Made by a program: the position numbers and the translations under genes | Part shown: positions 32,589 through 42,216 of the stretch, piece by piece | Position numbering within the stretch: the stretch's first letter is position 1 | How the letters are laid out: every line of letters starts with the position of its first letter | Notes under the pieces: generated by a model | Database searches by the model: none | Told to the model about the DNA's origin: nothing | What the model saw: the letters and a program-made list of their open reading frames with translations, nothing else | Source of the DNA: Hymenobacter gummosus | GTDB taxonomy: Bacteria; Bacteroidota; Bacteroidia; Cytophagales; Hymenobacteraceae | DNA length: 64,000 nucleotides | Assembly (NCBI RefSeq): GCF_003970915.1 | Contig: NZ_RXOF01000003.1 | Location: forward strand, 124,001 to 188,000 | Reading direction: 5' to 3'

Positions 32589-33032
32589 TTATTTCCGCAC
32601 GAAAGCCACCTGCCCGTCCTTATAGGTTTCGAGCAGGCGAGGCTTGAGCTTCACCCAGTAGGTCTGCACCTTGCCGTTTGGGGCCTTGTGCAGGCGCAGC
32701 AGCACGTCGCCGGGCTTGAGCTGCTGGTAGCCCTGGCCCTCAATGCCCTGCACGAAGATGATTTGCGCGTCGGTGGGGCTGCCCGAGGCACGCACTTTCA
32801 TTTGCATAAAGGTTTGCTGGCCTTCCACGCCCAGCTGCCCGCCGAGGGCGCCGCCGGCCTGGGGTTGCAGGCTGAGTTTCCACATCATGGCCATGCTGTA
32901 GCCGGCCAGGGCCTTCACGGGCGTTTCCTCGTATTGATAGTTGCCGGCCCAGCTCTGCACACCGGCGGCCGGCGCGGGAGCCGGCGTCAGCAGAGAAACC
33001 CAGGTGACCAGGGGCAAAAACAGCGTCATCAT
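32589..33032 (-). CDS. hypothetical secreted protein, 147 aa
   Basis: A 147-residue protein with a weak signal peptide (MMTLFLPLVTWVSLLTPAPA; ATG codons at 33032 and 33029 are both possible). The mature part is beta-rich: SWAGNYQYEETPVKALAGYS, GGQLGVEGQQTFMQMKVRAS, LKPGDVLLRLHK and WVKLKPRLLETYKDG. This pattern resembles small secreted Bacteroidota proteins of the DUF5991 type, lipocalin-sized, of unknown role; I am not certain of the assignment. It lies downstream of the OmpA-family gene on the same strand with a 93-bp gap and is convergent with the S74 gene. Confidence 0.55.
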   Translation of the reverse strand: MMTLFLPLVTWVSLLTPAPAPAAGVQSWAGNYQYEETPVKALAGYSMAMMWKLSLQPQAGGALGGQLGVEGQQTFMQMKVRASGSPTDAQIIFVQGIEGQGYQQLKPGDVLLRLHKAPNGKVQTYWVKLKPRLLETYKDGQVAFVRK

Positions 33033-33125
33033 GGCGAAGTCAGGATGCTGGAACTCCTCCTGTAACGCAATTCCGGAGCCAACGGTCGGGCCCGGGCGGA
33101 CCGACGCGGCCCAGGCCCGCAGTGG

Positions 33126-35108
33126 CTAGCGGGCCACGCCCGTCACCCGAAACTCCACCCGGCGGTTGAGCTTGCGCGTTTCTTCCCGCTCGTTGCTGGC
33201 CCGGGGCTCGGCCCCGCCCAGGCCCTTGCCGCTGATGCGCTCGGCCGCCACGCCGTGGTTGACGAGGTAAGTCTTGACGGCCGCCACGCGCTGCTCGCTC
33301 AGCGTCACGTTTTTCTGCGGGTCGCCCACGTTGTCGGTGTGCCCGCGCAGCTCGATGGTCATGCCCGGGTTTTGCGCCAGCAGGGCCGCTAGCTGGTCGA
33401 GGGCGGCGAAGGACGAAGACAGCAGCGCGGCCTGCCCCTGCTCGAACTGCACCTTGTCGAGGGCAGTGGTGGCGCCCACGGCCAGGGGGCGCAGCAGAAT
33501 GTCCTGTACCGAAGGCCCGGCCGGCAGGGTGTAGAGGCTGTCGGCGGCCAGGTAGCCGGCCAGCTCGGCCTGGGCCGCGTACGGAAAGCCGGGCTGGCCT
33601 GGGAAGGCAAACGTGCCGTCGGCGGCCAGGGCCACGGCGGTGGCGGGGCCCGCGCCGCGCAGCTGCAGCCGGGCCCGGGGCAGGGGTTGGCGCGTTACGG
33701 CATCGAGCACGCGGCCGCGCCAGGTGGCGGTGGGCTGGGCGGCGGCACTGGCCGCCGCCGGGGCGGGGTTGGCCCCGGGCGGGGGCTGGCGCCGGAAAAG
33801 GTTGCAGCCGGCCAGGTCGGTGTACACGCCGCGGCGCACCCGGCGGGCGTCGCGGTAGCCCAGGTTCACCTCGTAGAGCGACTTGGGCCCGGCCAGGTAC
33901 AGGCGCTTGCGGCCGGCAGCGTCCTTTTGCATCAGCAGGTCGCTGTAGCCGCCGCGCTCGGGCAGGCCCTCCAGGGGCAGCAAATCGGGGTCGGCCTTGA
34001 GGCTGCGCCGGTCGATGCGCAGCAGGGCGCCGTCGGTGCTGTACACCTGGTAGATGGTGCCCTCGTCGTCGAGGCAGAAGTTGGCGTGGGTGCCGGCCCC
34101 GGGAAAGCCGATGGCGGCGTAATACGGCGCCTGCTGCACCGGGTCGTTGCGCCACACCACCGTCACCTGCCCGTCGGCGGGGCTCACGCGCACCAGCTGG
34201 GCGGCGTCGGAGGTGATGAAGTAAAGGCGGCCCTGCTCGTCGGTGGCAGCCGAAATCCAGACGCTTTCCCCGCCCTGGGCCGGCAGCCGCCAGGTGGTGT
34301 AGGCGCCCTGCCGGGTGGCCGGGTCGTAGCGGTACACCAGCTCGGGCGCATCCGACGGGGCTTTGGTGACGGAGTAGAGGCAGTTGTCGAAGCCCTTAGC
34401 CAGGGCGTAGGACTGGAAAGGCAGCACCTGCCGGTGCACCTTGGGCGGGGCCGCCAAGTCGGCGGTGTTGAACTCATGGATGGTGCGGCAGTCGTCCTCC
34501 CACACGCCGTTGTGGGCGCGCAGGGCCGCAATGCCGTACATCTTGTCGTCGCAGCCCAGCACTTCGGCGGGCCGGGCCGTAGCCGCACCACCCGCCGGGC
34601 CGGTGAACACCAAGGACTCCACCAACTGCTGGCCCTCGGCCAAATAACGGTTGTCGGCGGCCGGGGCGCGGTATTCGAGCTGAAACTGGTAACTCCCGCG
34701 CCAGAGCCGGCGGCCCAGCACGCGCTGGCGGCCGGCGGCCGTGGCGTAGCTGTAGTCGTAGCGCAGCTCCTGGTGGGTATCGGCCGCGCGCTGCTCCAGG
34801 CGCAGCACCTGGGCCTGCGGCAGCTGCCGGATGCGGCGCCAGAGCGAATCCTGCGCGCCTTGGGCCAGCGCATCGGCCGGGGCGGCGGGCAGCACCTGGC
34901 TGCTAAGCGTGGCGGCGGCCGGCGGGTTCTGGGGCGAGTCGCCGGCGTAGAAAGTCACGGCGGCCGGCTCCTGGCTGACCTGCCAGCTGAGCGGGTACGT
35001 GAGCCGGTAGCCCAGGCGGGCGTCGGCGTAGGCCTGCCCGGCCGCGGGTACCTGGGCGCGCAGGCTCAGCCCGCACAGCATCAGGACCAGCGTCAGCAAC
35101 ACCTTCAT
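33126..35108 (-). CDS. OmpA-family outer membrane/peptidoglycan-binding protein with propeller domain
   Basis: A 660-residue protein; the ATG at 35108 starts the signal peptide (MKVLLTLVLMLCGLSLRAQ). Domain order: a PsbP/DUF1795-like segment (LGYRLTYPLSWQVSQEP, residues 30-170), a beta-propeller-like part with repeated DEQGRLYFITSD and DDEGTIYQVYSTD strands (200-440), a carboxypeptidase-regulatory-like fold (RVLDAVTRQPLPRARLQL), and a C-terminal OmpA domain (VQFEQGQAALL; IELRGHTDNVGDPQKN; LSEQRVAAVKTYLVNHGV; RISGKGLG; NRRVEF) that binds peptidoglycan. It probably tethers a sensor-like propeller to the wall. Similar architecture is frequent among Bacteroidota PorE/PG-binding relatives, but gliding or T9SS involvement is not shown. 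Confidence 0.82.
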   Translation of the reverse strand: MKVLLTLVLMLCGLSLRAQVPAAGQAYADARLGYRLTYPLSWQVSQEPAAVTFYAGDSPQNPPAAATLSSQVLPAAPADALAQGAQDSLWRRIRQLPQAQVLRLEQRAADTHQELRYDYSYATAAGRQRVLGRRLWRGSYQFQLEYRAPAADNRYLAEGQQLVESLVFTGPAGGAATARPAEVLGCDDKMYGIAALRAHNGVWEDDCRTIHEFNTADLAAPPKVHRQVLPFQSYALAKGFDNCLYSVTKAPSDAPELVYRYDPATRQGAYTTWRLPAQGGESVWISAATDEQGRLYFITSDAAQLVRVSPADGQVTVVWRNDPVQQAPYYAAIGFPGAGTHANFCLDDEGTIYQVYSTDGALLRIDRRSLKADPDLLPLEGLPERGGYSDLLMQKDAAGRKRLYLAGPKSLYEVNLGYRDARRVRRGVYTDLAGCNLFRRQPPPGANPAPAAASAAAQPTATWRGRVLDAVTRQPLPRARLQLRGAGPATAVALAADGTFAFPGQPGFPYAAQAELAGYLAADSLYTLPAGPSVQDILLRPLAVGATTALDKVQFEQGQAALLSSSFAALDQLAALLAQNPGMTIELRGHTDNVGDPQKNVTLSEQRVAAVKTYLVNHGVAAERISGKGLGGAEPRASNEREETRKLNRRVEFRVTGVAR

Positions 35109-35366
35109 AGGCAAGTAAACAACGTTCAGCGCGGAGGGGCCGAAAATAAGGCTTCCGGCCCGCCTGTAACGCCAAACTGCGCCCGGAATGCTCCCCGGCC
35201 CGGCAATTTTCCCGCCGCCAAAGCCCGCATGCGGCTTGCCCGCCGCCGGTGCGCGGCTGATTATCAAGGCTGAAGCCCAGCCGAGCGGCCCGCCCCGGCC
35301 CGCGGATTTTTTACCGCCGCCACTACCCTCACTGCAAGCTCAGCCCGCCCGGACCGCGCCAGCCGC

Positions 35367-35768
35367 CTACGCCGAAGCCGCGTTCAGCCACTCCGCCGCC
35401 GCGGCCTCGGGGTGCATGATGTGGCGGCGGTGCTGCTGCCCCCACAGGCGCAGCGCCTCAATGACCGGGTAGAGCGTGCGGCCGTAGTCGGCCAGGGTGT
35501 AGGTCACGGCCACCGGGGCCGCGTCGGCCTGCACGTAGCGGGTGATGAGGCCGTTGATTTCCAGTTCTTTCAGCTCCTTGCTGAGCATCTTGGCCGTGAT
35601 GCCCGCCACCTCGCGCTGCAGCTGCTTGAAGCGCAGCGGCCCGCCCGTCAGGCCCACGATGATGGGCAGCTTCCACTTGCCGCCGAGCAAATCGAGGGCG
35701 TCGCGCACGGGGCGCATGGCGGCGTTGCATTCCTGGGGCGTGTGCGGGGTCGATGAGTTGGGAAGCAT
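35367..35768 (-). CDS. HxlR-family transcriptional regulator
   Basis: A 133-residue winged-helix protein with the HxlR signature: ALDLLGGKWKLPIIVGL, GPLRFKQLQREVAGITAKML, SKELKELEINGLITR and YTLADYGRTLYPVIEAL. An N-terminal Cys (TPQECNAAMRPV, Cys14) at the position used for redox or aldehyde sensing in HypR/HxlR-type proteins is present. It is transcribed divergently from a DoxX-like membrane protein gene; this pairing is common, and such regulators usually control the neighbour. The 158-bp gap contains three CCGG sites spaced by exactly 10 bp. Confidence 0.9.
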   Translation of the reverse strand: MLPNSSTPHTPQECNAAMRPVRDALDLLGGKWKLPIIVGLTGGPLRFKQLQREVAGITAKMLSKELKELEINGLITRYVQADAAPVAVTYTLADYGRTLYPVIEALRLWGQQHRRHIMHPEAAAAEWLNAASA

Positions 35769-35798
35769 GCCGGCAAAGCTCGTTATAAATCAGGCCAC

Positions 35799-35828
35799 TA
35801 TACCGGCGCATACCGGTATACTCCGGTA
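35799..35828. promoter_or_regulatory. phased CCGG operator candidate between hxlR-type and doxX-type genes
   Basis: TATACCGG (35799-35806), the perfect palindrome TACCGGTA (35811-35818) and TCCGGTA (35822-35828) put CCGG cores at 35803, 35813 and 35823, one helical turn apart. A fourth CCGG follows at 35838. This lies 31 bp before the HxlR gene start and about 100 bp before the DoxX gene, a natural site for the regulator. Confidence 0.5.
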
Positions 35829-35926
35829 AACCGCTATCCGGAATACACCGCGGGCCGGGCACTTTTACCGGCAGTTGCGGGCCGCAGCCGGTCCGCCGTT
35901 CGTTTCACCTTCCACCGTCTATTCCG

Positions 35927-36298
35927 ATGGCACTCAACAAGAAAGCCCTTGCAGTCGGGCTGGTCACGGCCGTTCCCGCCCTGATGATTACGGCCAGCGG
36001 CATCATGAAGCTGGTCGGCGCCCCTGAAGTCCGCGACGCCATGAGCAAAGCCGGCATAGCCCACCTCACCGTCCCGCTGGGCCTGATGGAGCTGGTATTT
36101 ACGGCCCTGTTCATTTATCCGCGCACCATGAAGCTAGGCCTGCTGCTGCTCACCAGCTACTTCGCCGGCGCCATTGCCACCGACCTCACCCACGCCAAAA
36201 GCCCCGGCCCGGCCGCGCTGATTCTGACCCTGGTCTGGATTGCCGCCTTCGTGCGCGACCGGTCGGCTTTTCTGCCCGGTCCGGCCGCGCAGGCCTGA
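35927..36298 (+). CDS. DoxX-like membrane protein
   Basis: A 123-residue protein with four hydrophobic helices: ALAVGLVTAVPALMITASG, VPLGLMELVFTALFIYP, LGLLLLTSYFAGAIATDL and ALILTLVWIAAFVRD. The short conserved pieces SGIMKLVGAPEV and AGAIATDLTHAKSP are characteristic of the DoxX-like family (DoxX_2/DUF4345 relatives). The biochemical role is poorly defined; family links are to thiol/redox stress and quinone metabolism. It is divergent from the HxlR-type gene and probably its target. Confidence 0.85.
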   Translation: MALNKKALAVGLVTAVPALMITASGIMKLVGAPEVRDAMSKAGIAHLTVPLGLMELVFTALFIYPRTMKLGLLLLTSYFAGAIATDLTHAKSPGPAALILTLVWIAAFVRDRSAFLPGPAAQA

Positions 36299-36386
36299 GC
36301 CAGCCTAATTAGCCGGGGCGGGCTGTTTGGGGCGCCCCCTCACCTACCCGCCCCGGGCCTTATCTTGCGGGCCGTTCTGCCGCCCG

Positions 36387-36869
36387 ATGCCTGCTATTTT
36401 CCGCCGCTTCCCTGTCGTTCTAACCGGGCTGCTCCTGTCAGCCTGCTCCGGCGGCTACCGCAGCGGCGCCGACCTTTCCGCCGACGAACTAAGCCAGCTG
36501 CAACGCTTGGGCGTGCTGGCGTCCGGCGAAACCATCCGGCTGTTTGATTCCCAGGACGGCTTCGGCCGGGTGCGGCTGGCGGGCAACTTCTTTACCGACC
36601 GCCGCCTGGCCGCCTACTGGATCGACCAGTATCACCCCAGCCGCACCGGCATCCACTCGGCCTTTTACCCGGCCATCGACACGATATACTTCGTGCCGGC
36701 CCAACCGGCGCAGTTCAACGCGGCCTTCCTGGAAGTCCGGCGCCGCGACGGGCAGCGCTTCAACGTCTACGTGGGCACTGACAGCACCAACGCCCAACAC
36801 TTTTTCCGAGCGGCCTTTGCCGAGTGGCAGCGCCATAAGTCTGCCCGCCCCGTACCAGGCTCCCACTAG
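36387..36869 (+). CDS. hypothetical lipoprotein, 160 aa
   Basis: The ATG at 36387 gives a signal peptide with lipobox LLLSAC (Cys at residue 20). The 140-residue mature protein is mixed alpha/beta, with a conserved-looking core (ETIRLFDSQDGFGRVRLAGN, FFTDRRLAAYWIDQYH, FNVYVGTDSTNAQHFF). No family is recognised. The gene stands between the DoxX-like gene and convergent Hen1, whose stop lies only 42 bp beyond this stop codon. Confidence 0.65.
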   Translation: MPAIFRRFPVVLTGLLLSACSGGYRSGADLSADELSQLQRLGVLASGETIRLFDSQDGFGRVRLAGNFFTDRRLAAYWIDQYHPSRTGIHSAFYPAIDTIYFVPAQPAQFNAAFLEVRRRDGQRFNVYVGTDSTNAQHFFRAAFAEWQRHKSARPVPGSH

Positions 36870-36910
36870 CAATCTGTGGCGGCGAGCCAGCTGCGGCGCC
36901 AACCCCGCGC

Positions 36911-38383
36911 CTACCGCTCGAACACGGCCAGCTGCGAAGGCGCCCCGACTGCGGCATCCTCGGGCCCGAGCGGCTCCAGGTACACCCGGTAACCGTGCCG
37001 CCCGGCCACGCCGGCGGCCCACTCCCCGAACTGCGCCCGCGTCCACTCGAAGCGGTGGTCGGCGTGGCGGAATTCCCCGGCCGACAGCGTTTCGTAGCGC
37101 TGGTTGTAGTCGGCGTTGGGCGTGGTGACGAGCACGGCACCCGGCCGGGCCTTGCCGAAGACTACCTCCTCGAACGCCGCCAGCCGGCCCTCGTCGAGGT
37201 GCTCGATTACTTCTACCACGGCCGCCGCGTCGTAGCCGGCCAGGCGCGCATCGTGGTAGAGCAGGGAGCCCTGCGTCAGCGTGAGCCGCTCCCGCTGCTT
37301 GGGCGACATCTCGGCCACGTGCAGCCGCTGCTGCGCCCGCTGCAGCTCCTGCCACGACACGTCGAGGGCCAGCACGTGCTCCACCTGGGCCAGCTTCAGC
37401 AGGCGGCGCACCAGCTTGCCTTCGCCGCAGCCCAGATCGAGCACCCGCCGGGCGCCGAGGCGCTGGATGACCTCGGCCACGCGGTCGAGGCGCTGGTTGT
37501 GCAGGCTCTGCTTTTTCTCCGGGGCGTGGGCGTCGTCGGTAGCTGGGGACTCGGCCAGAGTACCAGACGCTGCCGCCGCCGTAGCCGCGGCGGTAGTTCC
37601 GGCTCCGGCCGGCCCCGTCGGCGCGTCGTCGGACGGGGCTTCTTCGCCTTCGAGCAGCCGCTCCAGGGTGGGATTCACGTACTGGGCCAGGTTGCGCAGG
37701 TAGCGGCGGGTGATAAACTCCTTTTCCGGGTGCTGGGGCAGCCAGCCGGCGCCGCGCAGCAGCAGCTTCTCGCCCTCGGCCCGGTCGATCCAGTAGTGTT
37801 TGTCGCCGCGGTCGAGCACCGGGATGAGCACGTAAAGGTGGCTCAGCAGGTCGCGCAGGCGCAGGGCCGGGTGGCTGAGGCGCAGCGTGAAGTAGCGGCT
37901 GTCGCCCCAGGCCGGCACGGTCGGGTCGAGCGGGTGCGCCTCGGTCTGCACCTCGTAGCCCAGCGGCTCGAACAGGCGGCGCAGCTGCTCGGCGCTGGCG
38001 GCGGGCATCACCGCCACGGTAGCCTCGAGCGGCAGCAGCGTCTCGGGCAGCTCGGGGCGGTCCTTGCAGGTGCCGTTCATGGCCGTGTTGAAGGCCTTGG
38101 CCAGGGCCGCGCTCAGAAACGACGAGGCCGCGTAGGGCCCGTCGTTGACGTACTGCTCCAGGGCAAACCCCTCCCCGGCCGGGCCGCGGTGGCTGCGCAC
38201 CAGCGCGATGGGGTCCACGTCGAGCAGCAGGGCGGCAGTGCAGCGCTCGGCCGTGGCTTCGGGATAGAAGATGTGGGCCTGCCCGGCGGCCACCTCCAGG
38301 GTTTGCAGGCGGGCGGGGTTCTTGTGCAGTAGGTAGCCCAAATCGGTAGCAGGCTGATAGGTGGTGGTGATGGTCAGCAGCAT
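36911..38383 (-). CDS. hen1: bacterial Hen1: RNA 3'-terminal ribose 2'-O-methyltransferase
   Basis: A 490-residue two-part protein like Clostridium thermocellum Hen1 (465 residues). Residues 1-245 are the Hen1-N domain (LHKNPARLQTLEVAAGQAHI, VNDGPYAASSFLSAALAKAF, GDSRYFTLRLSHPALRL) that binds and activates the Pnkp ligase domain. Residues 246-292 are an Ala/Thr/Pro-rich linker. Residues 293-490 are the SAM methyltransferase: motif I VLDLGCGEGKL (314-324), metal ligands E391, E394, H395 in EVIEH and H443 in HADHRFEW, as in the Mn-dependent HEN1 family. It marks the 3' end at a repaired break with 2'-O-methyl so that the same cleavage cannot recur. The partner Pnkp gene is 10.3 kb away on the same strand. 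Confidence 0.95.
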   Translation of the reverse strand: MLLTITTTYQPATDLGYLLHKNPARLQTLEVAAGQAHIFYPEATAERCTAALLLDVDPIALVRSHRGPAGEGFALEQYVNDGPYAASSFLSAALAKAFNTAMNGTCKDRPELPETLLPLEATVAVMPAASAEQLRRLFEPLGYEVQTEAHPLDPTVPAWGDSRYFTLRLSHPALRLRDLLSHLYVLIPVLDRGDKHYWIDRAEGEKLLLRGAGWLPQHPEKEFITRRYLRNLAQYVNPTLERLLEGEEAPSDDAPTGPAGAGTTAAATAAAASGTLAESPATDDAHAPEKKQSLHNQRLDRVAEVIQRLGARRVLDLGCGEGKLVRRLLKLAQVEHVLALDVSWQELQRAQQRLHVAEMSPKQRERLTLTQGSLLYHDARLAGYDAAAVVEVIEHLDEGRLAAFEEVVFGKARPGAVLVTTPNADYNQRYETLSAGEFRHADHRFEWTRAQFGEWAAGVAGRHGYRVYLEPLGPEDAAVGAPSQLAVFER

Positions 38384-38474
38384 AGAATAGCGGCGCCCGG
38401 GGCGCGTTTAGGACACATAGACGGTTAGCTTCGCGCACCAAAGCCCGCCGGGCGGCCCGCAAAATAGCGCATTG

Positions 38475-39224
38475 ATGAGTGTTTTTCGTCCCTGGCTGCT
38501 GCTGCTGCCGGCGCTGGCCGTCTGCCAGCCGGCGCCCCAGGCTGATCCGGCCACGGCCTACCCCTCCTTCCGGCCGCCCATCGTAGCGGATACCGGCTCC
38601 GCCGTGGCGCGGGCGCCGCGCCGGGCCCGCCGGCTGGCAACCGGCAACTACGCCCCGCTCTACGTGGGTCCTTACCAGTCCCGGCTCCGCGCCGCCCACC
38701 AGCTCGGCCAGCGCTAGCACGACTTGGGCTTCGGCCCTGGCAATGGGGAAGCGGAGCCCCTGCCCACCCGGCTGCGCCTGCCCGACTCCACCCGCCTGCA
38801 GATTCTGGTCGACACCACCCAGCACCTGACCGACTACGCCCAGGTCTGGTACCCGGTCCGCCAAGAACTCACCGGGGCCGTTTTTGCCGCCTACCCCGTG
38901 TTTCTGGTCAACCGCAGCCCCGATACGCTGCTGCTGGGCGCCGGCAGCCACCCGCGCCTGCAGCTGGAAGCCTGCGACCCGCAGCGCCAGTGGCGCCCCA
39001 TCGAGCGGCCGTCCAGCTACCTGTGCGGCGTGGGCCTGCGCAGCATCCAGCTCCGGCCCGGGCAGCTGGCCCTGATGACGGTGCCCCGGCAAGCAGGCCG
39101 CTACCGCACCCGCCTGCGCCTGCGCTTACCCTGGGCGCGGCACCCCGGCCCCGCGGCCAGCCCCGTCTCCGCCGACTTTGCGGGCGCCATCGAGCTGAGC
39201 CAGTTCGAGGAACATTACGAGTAA
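38475..39224 (+). pseudogene. secreted protein gene interrupted by an in-frame TAG
   Basis: The reading frame from the ATG at 38475 starts with a signal peptide (MSVFRPWLLLLPALAVC, possibly a lipoprotein) and meets TAG at 38715-38717. The same frame then stays open to 39224 (LQILVDTTQHLTDYAQVWYP, VFLVNRSPDTLLLGAGSHPR, YRTRLRLRLPWARHP), a beta-sandwich-like domain that has no signal peptide or good start of its own; the first available start after the stop is a TTG at 38724. A single CAG-to-TAG change would explain it. Restored, it would be a 249-residue envelope protein of unknown function. Readthrough or sequencing error are alternatives. Confidence 0.7.
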
Positions 39225-39299
39225 GCCCACGGGCCCCGCATTTCGATGAAACCCAGCCAATCGTGGCCGAAGCTGCGCGGCGGGGCGCGGGCAGTTGCG

Positions 39300-39307
39300 T
39301 ATTTTTG
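39300..39307 (+). promoter_or_regulatory. candidate -7 box of the 39348 gene
   Basis: TATTTTTG fits TAnnTTTG exactly and lies 41 bp before the ATG. No TTG at the proper distance is visible, so only half of the consensus is met. Confidence 0.45.
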
Positions 39308-39347
39308 CCGGCTGATTGGCAGTTGTTGCTCGTCCTCCCTCCCGCAT

Positions 39348-39911
39348 ATGAAGAAATTTTCCGCCCTGCTCGCGCTGCTGACCCTCGGCACCGTGGCCGC
39401 CCACGCCCAGTACCTGCCCGGGGCTGAGCGCAAGAAGTACATGATGCCCAAAAAGGACACGGAGTGCCCCTACGTGCTCAACGTGACCAAAAACACCGAG
39501 GACGACCAGGAAGTGGAGGGCACCTTTACCCGCCTGGCCTACCGCCCCTACAGCGAGCTGCTGACGGAAATCAACGAGCTGCGGAAGATGAACAACTGGG
39601 CCGACTCGACTTACCAGCGCCGCTTCAATACCCTGCCCGCCGGCGGGGCGCTGGTGGTGACCATGCACCGCAAAGGCCCCAAAAACGCCGACCCCAGCCT
39701 GCTCACCGTGGTGGCCTCCACCAAGGACGGCAAGCAGCTGATGAGCCAGCAGCTCACGCCCGGCACCGGCCGCTTCTGGAACCGCGACCTGTACATGAGC
39801 ACCCGCACTATTCCATTTGTTAAAACCGAGCAACCCGGCCCGGTGCAGGTGGTCATCACCGACGACAAGCTCAAGCAACACTTTGACTACGTAGTCAATA
39901 CGCAGCAATAA
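39348..39911 (+). CDS. hypothetical secreted protein, 187 aa
   Basis: The ATG at 39348 starts a clear signal peptide (MKKFSALLALLTLGTVAAHA, cleaved before QYLPG). The mature part is about 167 residues, Lys- and Thr-rich, with TECPYVLNVTKNTEDDQEVE, GTFTRLAYRPYSELLTEINE and PGPVQVVITDDKLKQHFDYV. I recognise no family. A -7 box lies at 39300-39307 (TATTTTTG), so it has its own promoter, and a perfect 12-bp hairpin follows the stop, so it is probably monocistronic. Confidence 0.65.
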   Translation: MKKFSALLALLTLGTVAAHAQYLPGAERKKYMMPKKDTECPYVLNVTKNTEDDQEVEGTFTRLAYRPYSELLTEINELRKMNNWADSTYQRRFNTLPAGGALVVTMHRKGPKNADPSLLTVVASTKDGKQLMSQQLTPGTGRFWNRDLYMSTRTIPFVKTEQPGPVQVVITDDKLKQHFDYVVNTQQ

Positions 39912-39933
39912 CCCTCTAGCCAGGCCCATAATA

Positions 39934-39975
39934 AGCCGCGGCGGGCCGGACCATTTTAGTCGACCCGCCGCGGCT
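39934..39975. terminator. bidirectional hairpin between convergent genes
   Basis: AGCCGCGGCGGG (39934-39945) pairs perfectly with 39964-39975 around an 18-base loop. CGTTTTACC follows on the + strand and an AT-rich tail on the other. It lies between the 39348 gene and the convergent NUDIX gene. Confidence 0.65.
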
Positions 39976-39996
39976 CGTTTTACCAATTGGGCATAG

Positions 39997-40518
39997 CTAC
40001 ACTTTGTTGAGTTGGGCCCACTGCACGGCAATCAGGGTCTTGGCGTCGCGCCAGGGGTGGGTTACCATTTCCTCCCAGCTCAGGCGCACGAGGCTGATGT
40101 TTTCGTTTTCGCCTTCAGCCCCGCCGCCGGCGCTGGTTTGCTGGCTGACCTCGGCGTAGTACACCCCGATCTGCTCGGCATTGCCGCCCGGCGAGGGATA
40201 CATGTCCACGATGTGCTCCAGATGGTGCACTTCGGCGTAGCCTAGCTCCTCCTCGATTTCGCGGCGCAGGGCCTGCTCGGGCGCCTCGCCTTGCTTGTCG
40301 AGCATGCCGGCCGGAATTTCTTCCACTTCGGCTTCGGCTCCAATGCGGAACTGGCGCACGAAAACATATTGCTGGGCGTTGGTGTCGTATACCAGCGCCG
40401 CCACGGCCCGGCCGGGCTCAAACCGCTCCCGCGTCAGCTGCTGGTCGCCGTCCTGCACGGTGAGTTTGCGCAGCTTATAGAAGCCGTCGTAAACCGTTTC
40501 TACCTTTGTAATCTTCAT
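39997..40518 (-). CDS. NUDIX hydrolase, ADP-ribose pyrophosphatase-like
   Basis: A 173-residue protein. The Nudix box runs from GMLDKQGEAPEQALRREIEE to ELGY (residues about 71-94), with the REIEEE catalytic metal-binding core. The N-terminal FYKLRKLTVQDGD and RFEPGRAVAALVYD and the downstream DMYPSPGGNAEQIGVYYAEV segments match the ADP-ribose/NDP-sugar pyrophosphatase branch (NudF/NudK-like). It hydrolyses nucleoside diphosphate sugars to AMP/NMP and sugar phosphate in the cytoplasm. It is divergent from the RhlE gene with about 100 bp between. Confidence 0.88.
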   Translation of the reverse strand: MKITKVETVYDGFYKLRKLTVQDGDQQLTRERFEPGRAVAALVYDTNAQQYVFVRQFRIGAEAEVEEIPAGMLDKQGEAPEQALRREIEEELGYAEVHHLEHIVDMYPSPGGNAEQIGVYYAEVSQQTSAGGGAEGENENISLVRLSWEEMVTHPWRDAKTLIAVQWAQLNKV

Positions 40519-40622
40519 GGGGTGGGTTGGACAAGGTTCAGACCTGATTCCTTACGCCAAATATGCGGGCCAGTGTTCGGCCTGCCAGCCTCCCCGGCCG
40601 CATTTCTTTTTTTCCGCTGATT

Positions 40623-42059
<1,437 letters not shown>

Positions 42060-42084
42060 CCGTAGCCAGTTTCGCCAAAGCCCC

Positions 42085-42118
42085 AGCCGCCCGTCTTCCC
42101 CGACGGGCGGCTTTTTTT
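42085..42118 (+). terminator. rho-independent terminator of rhlE
   Basis: AGCCGCCCGTC and GACGGGCGGCT form a perfect 11-bp stem with a 5-base loop followed by a run of seven or more T, 26 bp after the rhlE stop codon. Confidence 0.9.
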
Positions 42119-42216
42119 GGTGCCAGGCCCGCCGGCTGAACAAAACCGGGCGGGTTGTGCTTATAAGGATGGCTCGGCGACGGTGCCGGGCGTTCCATCT
42201 CCCCGCCTGTCCGATT

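Noticed and set aside
38724-39224. The downstream half of the split gene as an independent TTG-started gene
   Set aside because: No signal peptide although the domain looks extracellular, and it is in the same frame and 6 bp after the TAG; a broken single gene is simpler.
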